The position numbers and the translations under genes were made by a program. From Desulfosarcina alkanivorans (GTDB lineage Bacteria; Desulfobacterota; Desulfobacteria; Desulfobacterales; Desulfosarcinaceae), in NCBI RefSeq assembly GCF_009688945.1, contig NZ_AP021874.1:2232001-2296000 (forward strand): a stretch of DNA of 64,000 bases, read 5' to 3'. The notes beneath the pieces are model-generated. The model worked only from the letters and a program-made list of their open reading frames with translations, was not told the DNA's origin and did no database searches. Of this stretch, positions 57,601 through 64,000 are shown piece after piece (within the stretch, counting starts at the first letter, position 1; every line of letters begins with the position of its first letter).

Positions 57601-57750
57601 TTCATCGACGGCGTGGTGGGAATGAATTTCTCCAAGGGGCTTTCCTTCTACCTGCAGAGTGCCCCCGGCTATCTCAAATCCATGGACCGGCTGCTAAAAC
57701 TGGAAACCGGGGCGTCTGCCCGGGGTGTTGAAATGCATCAACCCCTTTAA
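54640..57750 (+). CDS. Uncharacterised 1036-residue membrane protein
   Basis: A large protein in three parts. Residues 1 to about 340 are alpha/beta, with HDINTKGRKSASHL, IMDAWIKGIRRLRVIYYNFIDPP and AAQIMGVDIRIGIEFSARFRERYIQ (partly quoted). Residues about 340-670 are mainly helical with charged motifs. From about 690 there are five or six membrane helices (ILMGFIPAFLSFYLTNSWW, LGAFIWFGITGIRNIL, VALYTVMAVANGIYLSS, RSILSIPIALAFNILIGFLLGLFG), then a helical C-terminal domain. The start is TTG with GGAGGG immediately upstream. I recognise no family. A related pattern in Desulfobacterota genomes is possible but not verified here. It converges on the kinase gene at 57791. Confidence 0.75.
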   Translation: MSFLFDKRDRDLLKIVNDVVRGSSTTTIGKKGLFPWFHPHGIKELAETRGLRIAYAVIHLLESLEAGDLEDRLNALRALRDEVLHASAGTMPKNAARVLLSIMKDLVRSHGREIEQLKLAHDFRRAATGKPSIVRKMLHRYHLLEMPEAWNQLSFDDHVHDINTKGRKSASHLIMDAWIKGIRRLRVIYYNFIDPPSAAELIEAAQIMGVDIRIGIEFSARFRERYIQLIWVPRGFSDAQSFLCFLAEEPVRRLMDQGREVTRYRQRYVLKILDAFNRVHRLAINTTFGLDMPVLDASAFLRFVRPGQPSILHLAKYIHTRLLPLMEARVDGLRAACEGADATQQEEMASMVDQMNTLDSETIVRRFLRSSANPGIPDPNQVHDDPDTPEMLTLTPRQLLGRVSGLHTGYRVTLNLTDLAPEDVVEILYDCEGLISRLEIFNLKDYTTGKACHIEEISELQLAFNEGNTINLKRVIRRIIGRLATARPFPGKAERIEKLGIILHDISAFTAMYPPMHLKPRIGSDSTGHSSRLYGMGLAILDTLPPIARRMCSRRQHVAPEEIPCSIGDPREPPDRATRSVIPFSIPVYKRVTYIPYESPKGSQGLHQRLLQHLPKLKVLGRTRQIDWLVQTHLTRMNERGNIVTLGGIAEQSDNGLKLGCCPAEEAPPRISPFYLNSKVSNGLKILMGFIPAFLSFYLTNSWWVLAYLGAFIWFGITGIRNILQSVLGGGGIGRSPLLQWKDYVSWVRISDSLLFTGFSVPLLDYLVKTVLLDRIVGITTTTNPVALYTVMAVANGIYLSSHNLFRGLPKGAVYGNFFRSILSIPIALAFNILIGFLLGLFGVTGIDGHLQKWAAVISKAASDTVAGGIEGTADRFNNIRTRFQDYADTLSQLFNTYGRLEAQLPELNVWETLEAIGKDRIDANADAKDLERLIVIGALDLLYFWMYQPRARTALKYLFKTLSDEEKRILAGCHAVLKREREISQMFIDGVVGMNFSKGLSFYLQSAPGYLKSMDRLLKLETGASARGVEMHQPL

Positions 57751-57790
57751 GGGGATGAACCGCGGGCCGTGTTCCAGGGACCGGCGACGA

Positions 57791-59782
57791 TTACGTCGCC
57801 TCTTTAGCATCAACGCCGTTGCCCGGCGATGGCGCGGCCGGCAGGATGACGATGAAGGTCGCCCCTTTCCCCGGTTCGCTCTCCACCCGGATGTCTCCCC
57901 CCATATCCGACAGGGCCTGGCCGACCACGAAAAGGCCGATGCCGGTTCCGCTGGTCTTTCCCCGGGTGGTAAAAAAGGGCTCGAAAATACGGTCCTTGAG
58001 ATCGGGGTCGATGCCCGGTCCGGTGTCGGCGACATAAAGGACGCGCTGAAGGGGCCCCGCCGAAGACGTCTGCCCGTTGGACGGATCGGCCATGAGCCCC
58101 ACCGTCAGGGTGCCGCCGCTGCCGGCCATGGCCTGGGCACTGTTCACACAGAGGTTCATGAGCACCTGAAAGACCAGGGCCGGTTCGGCCCACACGGCGT
58201 CATCTTCGCCGCCGACGGCATTGTCAAAGGCAACGGCAGGGCCGCAGGTCGGCTGAATCAAATTGAAGACTTCAGATACGACCCGACCCAGCCGGACCCG
58301 TTGTCTTTCGGGTTTACGCCTGCCGGCGGTGGCCAGAAAGTGGCGTACCAGATCGGTGCCCCGATCACATCCGGTGAGGATTTTCTCCGCACTGTTGGCG
58401 ACGGCATCCGCATCCTGGGGGCGTCTGGCGATCAATTGGGCATAAGCGGATATGCCCGTAACGATATTGCTGAAGTCGTGGGCCACCCCGCCGGCCAGCT
58501 GCCCCAGGGCCTCCATTTTCTGGGACGCCAGGACCTGGTTCTCCAATTCCTTCTGGAAGGTGATGTCCACCAGAAGCCCCCGCAACCCGGCATGGCGGCC
58601 GCCGGACAATACCGGGGTGGCGTAGAAAAGCGCCGGGAAGGGATCCTTATCCGGTCCGCTGACCACACACGCTTTACCACCGAGATGGCCGTCCAGCGCC
58701 CATGCATGGAAATCGGTCTCCCCGGGAAGGAGGTCGGACAGATGGATGCCGTCTGAAATCGACTGGGGGTCAAGACCCATCATATCGAATCCGGAGCGGT
58801 TCAGAAAGGAGAGCCGACCGCTGCTGTCCGTCTCGAAGACGGTCTGGGGCAGCAGATCGCAGAGTTCATGGAAGCGCCGTTCGCTTTGCATCAGGGCGGC
58901 GGTTCTCCGCCGCACCGTTTTCTTCAGCAAGAGGTTCCAGACAAAGATGGCGGCAGCCACGCCGGCCATGGCGGCCAGCACGAATAGGCCGGAGCGAACC
59001 ATGGCCATGCGCCGGGCATGGGCGTCGGCAACGGAAAACCATTTGCGGTACAGATCTTCATACACCCCGCTCTGGTGCATCAGGTGGATGCCCTCGTTCA
59101 GCTTCGCCAGCAGCCGGTCATCACCTTTTCGGACGGCAAAGGCGTAAGGAGCGCACACCAGCGGCGGACCGGCCATAACGATCGTATCGATGCCCAGCTC
59201 GCGCATCAGGTCCAGGGCGCTGAGGCGTTCGATGATCGCGGCGTCATGCCGGCCCTCGGCCAGCAGCTGCAGGGCCTTTCGGGGGGATGAAACCGGCATG
59301 ATGCGATCGGTGATCCTGCGCGCCTGCAGCCAGTCATGGGAGTATGCCCGGGCATGAACCAGAATCGCCTTTCCGCCGGCATCCTCGATACTTTTGATGG
59401 GCGACCCGCGACGAACGAAGAGGCAGTAAAAAACGCCGGCGTGGCTGATGGAGAATTCGAAGGTGTTCTCTCTTTGGGCCGATCGGATCATCCCGGTGGC
59501 CAGCTGGATGTCGCCGCTGGCCAGGTCTTCGAGGACGGTCTCCCAGGCGTCCAGCCCGATATCCACATTCATCTCCAGCCTGGCGGAAATCGCTTTGAGA
59601 AGATCGACGTTGAACCCGTCAGGCTGACCGTCCGCGTTGAGGAACTCGTATGGGGGAAAGTGACGATCGCCCCGGGCGATCACCGGCGCAGCAGAGGTGT
59701 CGGCCGCCGGGAGACCCATTGGATGAACAACGAGGCATGCCAGCAGGCAGGTGCTTAACCACATCCGCATGGGGACGGGCAC
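57791..59782 (-). CDS. Sensor histidine kinase with periplasmic solute-binding-type sensor (SBP_bac_3-TM-PAS-HisKA-HATPase)
   Basis: A 663-residue kinase. A signal peptide (to about 27) leads to a SBP_bac_3 domain (about 30-250) with FPPYEFLNADGQPDGFNVDLL, the family hallmark. A transmembrane helix at about 263-284 follows, then a PAS domain (300-410) and a kinase core with GVAHDFSNIV (His435), NLCVNSAQAM, ADTGPGIDPD and GTGIGLFVV. No receiver is attached and none is adjacent. It should sense an amino-acid-like or similar small molecule in the periplasm. It begins directly after the stop of a small lipoprotein-like gene (59783), so both are in one operon. Confidence 0.9.
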   Translation of the reverse strand: MPVPMRMWLSTCLLACLVVHPMGLPAADTSAAPVIARGDRHFPPYEFLNADGQPDGFNVDLLKAISARLEMNVDIGLDAWETVLEDLASGDIQLATGMIRSAQRENTFEFSISHAGVFYCLFVRRGSPIKSIEDAGGKAILVHARAYSHDWLQARRITDRIMPVSSPRKALQLLAEGRHDAAIIERLSALDLMRELGIDTIVMAGPPLVCAPYAFAVRKGDDRLLAKLNEGIHLMHQSGVYEDLYRKWFSVADAHARRMAMVRSGLFVLAAMAGVAAAIFVWNLLLKKTVRRRTAALMQSERRFHELCDLLPQTVFETDSSGRLSFLNRSGFDMMGLDPQSISDGIHLSDLLPGETDFHAWALDGHLGGKACVVSGPDKDPFPALFYATPVLSGGRHAGLRGLLVDITFQKELENQVLASQKMEALGQLAGGVAHDFSNIVTGISAYAQLIARRPQDADAVANSAEKILTGCDRGTDLVRHFLATAGRRKPERQRVRLGRVVSEVFNLIQPTCGPAVAFDNAVGGEDDAVWAEPALVFQVLMNLCVNSAQAMAGSGGTLTVGLMADPSNGQTSSAGPLQRVLYVADTGPGIDPDLKDRIFEPFFTTRGKTSGTGIGLFVVGQALSDMGGDIRVESEPGKGATFIVILPAAPSPGNGVDAKEAT

Positions 59783-60061
59783 CTATTGAGCCTGTTCTTT
59801 CCTGGGTTTGAACCACTCGGTCCGCTCCCACTGCCAGCCCTTGTCCTTCATGCATTTGCGAATCAGGCGCATCTCATCGAAGGTATCGTAGGTGTCGGGT
59901 TCATCACGGATGCCTTCCCGGACCCACACTTCACAGGCCTCGTGGTCGATGGTCCACTCCCTGTCGCTTTTGGTCGGATGATAGGGCTTGTGGGTACACG
60001 ACACCGAGACCAGTGACGCGACCCATAACAGGAACATGAAACCAACCATTTTACGATTCAT
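59783..60061 (-). CDS. Small exported protein, possibly a lipoprotein
   Basis: A 92-residue protein with an N-terminal hydrophobic segment ending VSVSC (Cys22), which may be a lipobox though the residues before it are not typical. The mature part contains HKPYHPTKSDREWTIDHEAC, then RDEPDTYDTFDEMRLIRKCMKDKGWQW, a Cys-x(n)-Cys pattern often seen in small periplasmic proteins. Its stop is directly adjacent to the ATG of the sensor kinase, so it may modulate that kinase. The family is not recognised. Confidence 0.6.
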   Translation of the reverse strand: MNRKMVGFMFLLWVASLVSVSCTHKPYHPTKSDREWTIDHEACEVWVREGIRDEPDTYDTFDEMRLIRKCMKDKGWQWERTEWFKPRKEQAQ

Positions 60062-60295
60062 CTTTTTATTCCTAAATGAGAAAGCCGGCAGACGGAAGCC
60101 GGACCACCCCGACCCGTTCCCAGGGGCCGGGGGCCGTGTGGATCAGGCCACCGTTGCGCGGGCAGCGGCATGCAGGCCGCGGGCGCGCTGTGCCGGTTCG
60201 GGGTTATGCCGAGAGGTGAGTCGGTGTATCGGGCCACTGAGAACTGACATAATATAGTTCATCCGCCCGCATACCGCAACGGGATGTCCTGCTTT

Positions 60296-61120
60296 TCACC
60301 GGGCCAGCTCCCGCCGGATCAATTCGGGGAGGGCACCCGGATTTTTTATTCGCTTCCCGTTCATGAACAATGACGGGGTGCCGCGAACGCCGATTCTTTT
60401 ACCGTTTTCAACATCCGCCGCGATCAATGCCCGGCTGGATGGCAGGTTGCGATCCTGGTTGAATTGCTCCATGTTCAACCCCAGGCCCCCGGCGATTTCC
60501 ACGATTTTCTCTTCGTTGACCTGCTTGTGGTTGTCGAGGAGCTGGCTGTGAAACGCCCAGAACCGGCCCTGCCTGCCCGCCGCCAGGGAGGCCATGGCGG
60601 CCCGATGGGCAAACGGGTGACTGGAAAGGGGAAAGTGCTTGATCACATAGTTGACGTCATCGGGAAACTGGTCCAGCACCTGCTGGATGAAGCGCTCCAA
60701 ACGCGCACAATACGGTCACTGATAGTCATCGAACACCACCAGGGTGACCCTGGCGTCCGGTGGGCCCTTGACCGCCCTTCCGGACAGGTCGATGTCGAAA
60801 ATGCGGCTGAACCGGATGACGTTGATCCGGGAAGGTTTGGCGGCGGTCAGGACCAGGCGGTCTTCGTCCTGATAGGCGATGCGGTCGAAGGGCCCCGCCA
60901 CCGGGATGCGGTCCAGGACGGTCTGGTCGTCGGTCGAGTAGATCAGCACCTCCCCCGGCGTGAGCACGAAGACCAGGTCTCCGGCCGGATTGGCGGTCAC
61001 GTCCAGGATGGGCGCGCCAATATCTGCGTTGAGGATGCGTTCGTGCTCGAATGCAGCGTGCACCGTGACGGGAATCAGGAGGACCGCCAGGATGACGGCC
61101 AGTTTGGTCTGTCTCAACAT
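60296..61120 (-). CDS. DsbA-like thiol oxidoreductase with in-frame TGA at the active site (probable selenoprotein)
   Basis: The ATG at 61120 follows AAAGGA and begins a signal peptide MLRQTKLAVILAVLLIPVTVHA. Residues 25-110 form a small domain (ILDVTANPAGDLVFVLTPGE) with repeated beta strands. From about 120 a thioredoxin-like domain starts VTLVVFDDYQ, then TGA at 60716-60718, then PYCARLERFIQQVL. The TGA stands for the first Cys of the CPYC active site (residue 135, U-P-Y-C138). Downstream are YVIKHFPLSSHPFAHRAA, the DsbA helical insert, and the cis-Pro loop VRGTPSLFMNG. The frame continues to TGA at 60296-60298, giving 274 residues. Read this way, everything is intact on both sides of the TGA. 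A Cys-to-stop mutation is the alternative. Confidence 0.75.
60692..60715 (-). promoter_or_regulatory. Candidate bacterial SECIS element
   Basis: Nine bases after the TGA the minus strand has GCGC-GTTTGGA-GCGC (60706 to 60692), a four-pair stem with a seven-base G/T-rich loop. Bacterial SECIS elements lie directly after the UGA with a small stem and a G in the apical loop, so position and size fit. The stem is short, hence moderate confidence. Confidence 0.35.
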
Positions 61121-61222
61121 CGGATTCCTTTGGTTGAAGGTGGGCAACGGGTGTCGGAACGGTTGCCGGACCGGCCACCGTTTCCGGACCGGCACCGGTG
61201 TTATAGCACGCAGGATACAACG

Positions 61223-61261
61223 AAAAAGCGGGCCGGTGCAAGGTGCACGGCCCGCTTTTTT
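61223..61261 (-). terminator. Strong terminator between the MBL gene and the selenoprotein gene
   Basis: AAAAAGCGGGCC pairs with GGCCCGCTTTTT, with an extra GTGCA/TGCAC stem and one bulged G. The run of T occurs on both strands, so it can work in either direction. On the minus strand it begins 13 bases after the stop of the MBL-fold gene. Confidence 0.88.
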
Positions 61262-61274
61262 CGGTTTTCCGTTT

Positions 61275-62234
61275 TCAGGCGCTGAAGGTCAGGTGGGTCC
61301 CGGACATGTTCAGGATGAATTGGTCCGGCATCTCTTTTTCGATGCGCTGAATCGCCAGCCGGCCGGTGCAGTGGGTGGGAATGATATAGGTCGGCGCGAT
61401 GGCCTTCAATGCGTCGATGGTCGGGGCGACGACCCTGTCCGGGTCCTGCCCGGCCAGGTGAAACCCGCCCATGACGGCCATTACCGGGTCGACGCCGGTA
61501 GCCTGCCGGGCATAGGCGACGGTATTGACGATGCCCGAATGGGCGCATCCGGAGACCACGACCAGCCCTTTTCCACGAACGTTGAACACCATGGCCGAGT
61601 CGTCATCGAATGGGTCCTGCCGTTCCAGCCCGTCGATTTCGCAGAACAGGTTGGGCGCCCCTTTTTCAAACCCGGTGGTGCGTGGAATCTGCCCCAGGAA
61701 GGCGGCCGTATGATCGAGCATGGGATAGGGCCTGTCGACATCGACGACGGCCGCACCGGCAGCGGCGGCCTTGTCCCGTGTGAAGGCGGGAAAAAAGACC
61801 TTGAAGTCATCGGAAATTTTCATAAACCGGGGGTTTCTGAAGGCCGCGGGATGCACCACCAGGGGGATATCCCGTTTTCCGGTTTTTTCGATCAGCGGTC
61901 CGATCCCGCCGACGTGATCCAGGTGGCCGTGGGACAGCGCCGTCGCTTCCACAGCAGTCAGGTCGGCACCCAGCGCGTCGGCATTCTGGGCCGCCCCCTG
62001 TTCCGAGAAACCGAAATCGAAGAGCATGCACCGCGAGCGGTCGTCATCGGTGACCGTGATCAGCGAGGAAAAGCCGTGCTCGGCGAGAATGGAGTTTTTC
62101 ACCTCCAGCCCGACCAGGGGCATGGCACGCTGGACCACCGCATTGTTGTCCTGCTGGACCAGATCGATGGTATTGTCCTGCAGGGTCAGGATCTCCACAC
62201 GGTCAACGGCCTTGATTTCTAATTTCTCAGTCAT
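61275..62234 (-). CDS. MBL-fold metallo-hydrolase
   Basis: A 319-residue protein starting at the ATG of MTEKLEIKAVDRVEIL (62234), with GGGGG a few bases upstream; a start 21 codons earlier is less likely. The metal-binding motif is LSHGHLDHVGG (His102, His104, Asp106, His107), then VVHPAAF and the later VSGCAHSGIVNTV and IIPTHCTG. The last two match the subgroup that includes dihydropterin-ribofuranosyl-aminobenzene-phosphate synthase-like proteins of archaea and bacteria. The role here is unknown. A terminator follows it. Confidence 0.85.
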   Translation of the reverse strand: MTEKLEIKAVDRVEILTLQDNTIDLVQQDNNAVVQRAMPLVGLEVKNSILAEHGFSSLITVTDDDRSRCMLFDFGFSEQGAAQNADALGADLTAVEATALSHGHLDHVGGIGPLIEKTGKRDIPLVVHPAAFRNPRFMKISDDFKVFFPAFTRDKAAAAGAAVVDVDRPYPMLDHTAAFLGQIPRTTGFEKGAPNLFCEIDGLERQDPFDDDSAMVFNVRGKGLVVVSGCAHSGIVNTVAYARQATGVDPVMAVMGGFHLAGQDPDRVVAPTIDALKAIAPTYIIPTHCTGRLAIQRIEKEMPDQFILNMSGTHLTFSA

Positions 62235-62517
62235 GTGTCCCCCTTTTCGCCTTGGTGGTGCATTGGAAAGGTCGCATGCTAATGGGCAAATGCACATAAC
62301 AATTAGCGCGATAGTGTGCTATTGTCAAGGGGCATTGAAAATAGGGGACCGGCAGCCAGGCCGGAAGGCAATCATGGCAAAACCCAAAGACAAGTTGAAG
62401 GGTGACGCCGCCGTTTTGACTTTGAGTTCCCGGCCACGGAGCAGATTGACTGTTTCGCCGGATCGATCCGAACCGCTTCAGTCATTTGGGCATGGACTGA
62501 TGCTTAACCATCAGTAA

Positions 62518-62731
62518 TTATTCAAGTTTAAACGAAACTTTCACTCTGGTCCTGAAGCCGACAATCCTGTTATCTTCCAAACGCATATCCATATTTAACC
62601 ACTTCGGCGATGCGCATGTCGCGAACAGATTTGTCAACAGCCGCGACAGCAGCCTTCGCAGCATCTTCCCATGAAGTTTCAGCGAATCGGTAGCGAGTGC
62701 GTTTAATCCATTCACTCGCTACCTGACGCAT
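62518..62731 (-). pseudogene. Dodecin gene with one frameshift
   Basis: The first frame reads MRQVASEWIKRTRYRFAETSW, EDAAKAAVAAVDKSVRD and MRIAEVVK. A second frame then gives MDMRLEDNRIVGFRTRVKVSFKLE (partly). Joined, these make a 70-residue dodecin: the SWEDAAKAAV helix and the final strand R-x-x-V-K-V-S-F-K-L-E are typical. Dodecins are small flavin-binding dodecamers. A one-base indel near 62590 separates the frames. It could also be an assembly error. Confidence 0.7.
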
Positions 62732-63687
62732 ACGGTGCTGAGTGTCGTATTGCTTACGGCCTGGGGATAAGAATAATCAATGGAATTGAAAACAGGGGAC
62801 ACAGCCATTCCCGGTCAAATGGTCGCAACATGGCAGCGGGTAGTGACCATCATCTCCAACCTTATGAATGTTCTCAGCGCCATGGGCGGTCGATAGGAAC
62901 CTGCGAAATTGGAGAACTTCCGGTCCAACCTCGGCCCGGACAACCCCTTCCCCACCGGAATGCGGATGAAAATGGGCGGCGAGTAGTGTGCCGCGGCGGA
63001 TATCACCCTCAAAACGGATACCAGTAGGCCTGCGAAGACCCAATCACGCAATAATCTTTTACCAAAGAAACACCTGCTCCTTGAAGCCGTCCAGGTGATG
63101 AAATCGGATACCGCACCAGGGATCTTGTTGGCCAACTGCTGGTCTTTGGCCGCAAACAGATATTCAATTTGCAGCCAATCGGTGTCCATCGACCCATTGA
63201 AAAATTCAAAAGCCTGTCAGGCGTATCATCCGTGAAACTACCGAAATTGAAATCAACACCACGCTGGGGATGCCAACCATCAGAGCGGACATCGGCCGGA
63301 TCGAAACAGCATGATGACAATATCTGTGTTGACAGCCAGCCGGTCAGAGGGACGACATTCTGCCTTTTATTTCCTGCCTGTCTCCGGTGAGACCCAATCG
63401 ATAAGGCGGTCGCAGGGACCATTCCCGATCAAATCGAAGGCGCCGAAGCCCTTATCGAGAAGTCGCTGTTTCTTACCCGGTTTATTTATAATTACGCCAA
63501 TATCGGCAATTACCGGCTTGCCCCGGATGATAGGATTTTGACGAAAACGCACGCGCTGACATCGAATCAGGCAAACTTTAGTTCACTATATTGAACAGCC
63601 AGCATCCCCTCGCCTCTTCATTACCACGGTGGCATAGCTCTCAATAAGGCTTATTTTACTATTAAATAGTGTAATATCAAAAATAAA
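62732..63687. other. Nearly 1 kb without a recognisable intact gene
   Basis: Frames of up to about 137 codons on the minus strand and several plus-strand ones, interrupted by stops and without conserved motifs. It may be decayed coding sequence. A short plus-strand ORF at 62374-62517 (GGAAGG upstream, MAKPKDKLKGD start) just before the dodecin is also unassigned. Confidence 0.4.
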
Positions 63688-63715
63688 TTGACACTAAGAA
63701 TTTCAGTGATAAAAT
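63688..63715 (+). promoter_or_regulatory. Sigma-70-type promoter of the molybdopterin-binding protein gene
   Basis: TTGACA at 63688-63693 and TAAAAT at 63710-63715, with a 16-base spacer. The -35 is a perfect consensus and the -10 has five of six matches. The coding start is 70 bp downstream. Confidence 0.75.
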
Positions 63716-63750
63716 GATAACGTTCATTTTGGTGAACCATGCTAAATCGA

Positions 63751-63764
63751 CCCCTTTTAAGGGG
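63751..63764 (+). promoter_or_regulatory. Short hairpin in the 5' leader
   Basis: CCCCTTTTAAGGGG, a perfect six-pair palindrome in the 5' leader about 21 bases before the start codon. It may affect translation or transcript stability. I do not recognise it as part of a molybdenum cofactor riboswitch. Confidence 0.3.
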
Positions 63765-63785
63765 CATCCGCAAACGGAGGGCGAT

Positions 63786-64000
63786 ATGAAAACTGTATCT
63801 GTTGAAGATGCAGTTGGAAAAGTGTTGTGTCACGACATTACCCAGATTGTACCCGGTTTCTTCAAAGGGAGAGCCTTTAAAAAAGGATGCGTCATCCAGC
63901 CCGAGGATGTGCCCAAACTCCTGGATCTCGGCAAGGCGAACATTTATGTACAGGACCTGCCGGCCGGTACCCTTCACGAAAACGAAGCCGCCGCAAGAAT
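63786..64000 (+). CDS. Molybdopterin-binding protein (MoeA/MogA-like), 3' partial
   Basis: Open to the window end, 71 complete codons visible. GGAGGG lies before the ATG. The N-terminus reads MKTVSVEDAVGKVLCHDITQI, then VPGFFKGRAFKKGCVIQPED and LLDLGKANIYV, the typical start of molybdopterin-binding proteins found in sulfate reducers. It resembles the N-terminal MoeA domain, where VEDAVG-x-V-L-x-H-D is conserved. It should bind molybdopterin or help metal insertion. The MPT-binding fold is beyond the window. Confidence 0.75.
   Translation, partial: MKTVSVEDAVGKVLCHDITQIVPGFFKGRAFKKGCVIQPEDVPKLLDLGKANIYVQDLPAGTLHENEAAAR

Noticed and set aside
60960..62222. 420-codon plus-strand ORF opposite the MBL-fold gene
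   Set aside because: Antisense to a gene with an intact metal-binding motif and a terminator; it also reads across two different minus-strand genes.
63716..63785. Molybdenum cofactor riboswitch before the molybdopterin-binding protein gene
   Set aside because: The leader is too short and only one small hairpin is visible; it does not show the larger multi-stem structure expected.
1..64000. CRISPR array
   Set aside because: No regularly spaced direct repeats were seen anywhere in the window.

Overview
The window looks like chromosome of a sulfate-reducing-type Desulfobacterota (deltaproteobacterium). This is inferred from the mix of HDOD proteins, large PAS/GAF hybrid histidine kinases, a PilZ gene coupled to IHF, a BlaI/M56 pair, a 2-hydroxyacyl-CoA dehydratase subunit, a molybdopterin-binding protein and a probable UxxC selenoprotein. 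No rRNA is present, so the assignment is provisional. The one tRNA is tRNA-Trp(CCA) at 42082-42158.

Region 1 (1-24.8 kb) is an AT-rich exopolysaccharide island, almost all on the minus strand. In transcription order it encodes an initiating sugar-phosphate transferase (21025-22527), an ExeA-like ATPase carrying LysM and SPOR domains, a PP-loop (CysD/CysH-type) enzyme, an alkaline-phosphatase-superfamily enzyme, a Wza-type export lipoprotein, a Wzz/GumC chain-length protein, a CpsD-like ATPase, a GT4-GNAT fusion, a second alkaline-phosphatase-superfamily enzyme, a Wzx-type flippase, an O-antigen-ligase/Wzy-type protein, a GNAT enzyme, a polysaccharide deacetylase and another GT4 transferase. 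A sulfotransferase lies just outside at 23946-24821. Together they form a Wzx/Wzy-type pathway that probably makes a modified, possibly sulfated, polymer; no exosortase gene is visible. A complete IS66-type element (9771-11334) with inverted repeats and a perfect 8-bp target duplication has replaced the last 28 codons of the fusion gene.

Region 2 (25-35 kb) has higher GC and is gene-poor. It holds two neighbouring secreted proteins that share a Cys-containing C-terminal domain, one of which is a C39-like peptidase, then a secreted hypothetical protein, a GT39-like/TPR membrane protein, DNA polymerase IV and a SnoaL-like protein.

Region 3 (35-50 kb) is regulatory: an HDOD protein, IHF translationally coupled to PilZ, several short ORFs, two hybrid histidine kinases, tRNA-Trp with a terminator, a BlaI/M56-peptidase pair with a candidate operator, and thyA with a terminator.

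Region 4 (50-64 kb) carries an HDOD-GAF protein, a lysophospholipid-acyltransferase-like protein, a DUF4136-like lipoprotein, an uncharacterised 1036-residue membrane protein, a periplasmic-sensor histidine kinase, a DsbA-like protein whose active-site Cys codon is an in-frame TGA (probable selenocysteine), an MBL-fold hydrolase, and the start of a molybdopterin-binding protein. Decayed genes are frequent from 34 kb onward: a hydrolase-like fragment, a MocR-type regulator, an ExeA-like ATPase, a PilM/GspL-like protein and a dodecin.
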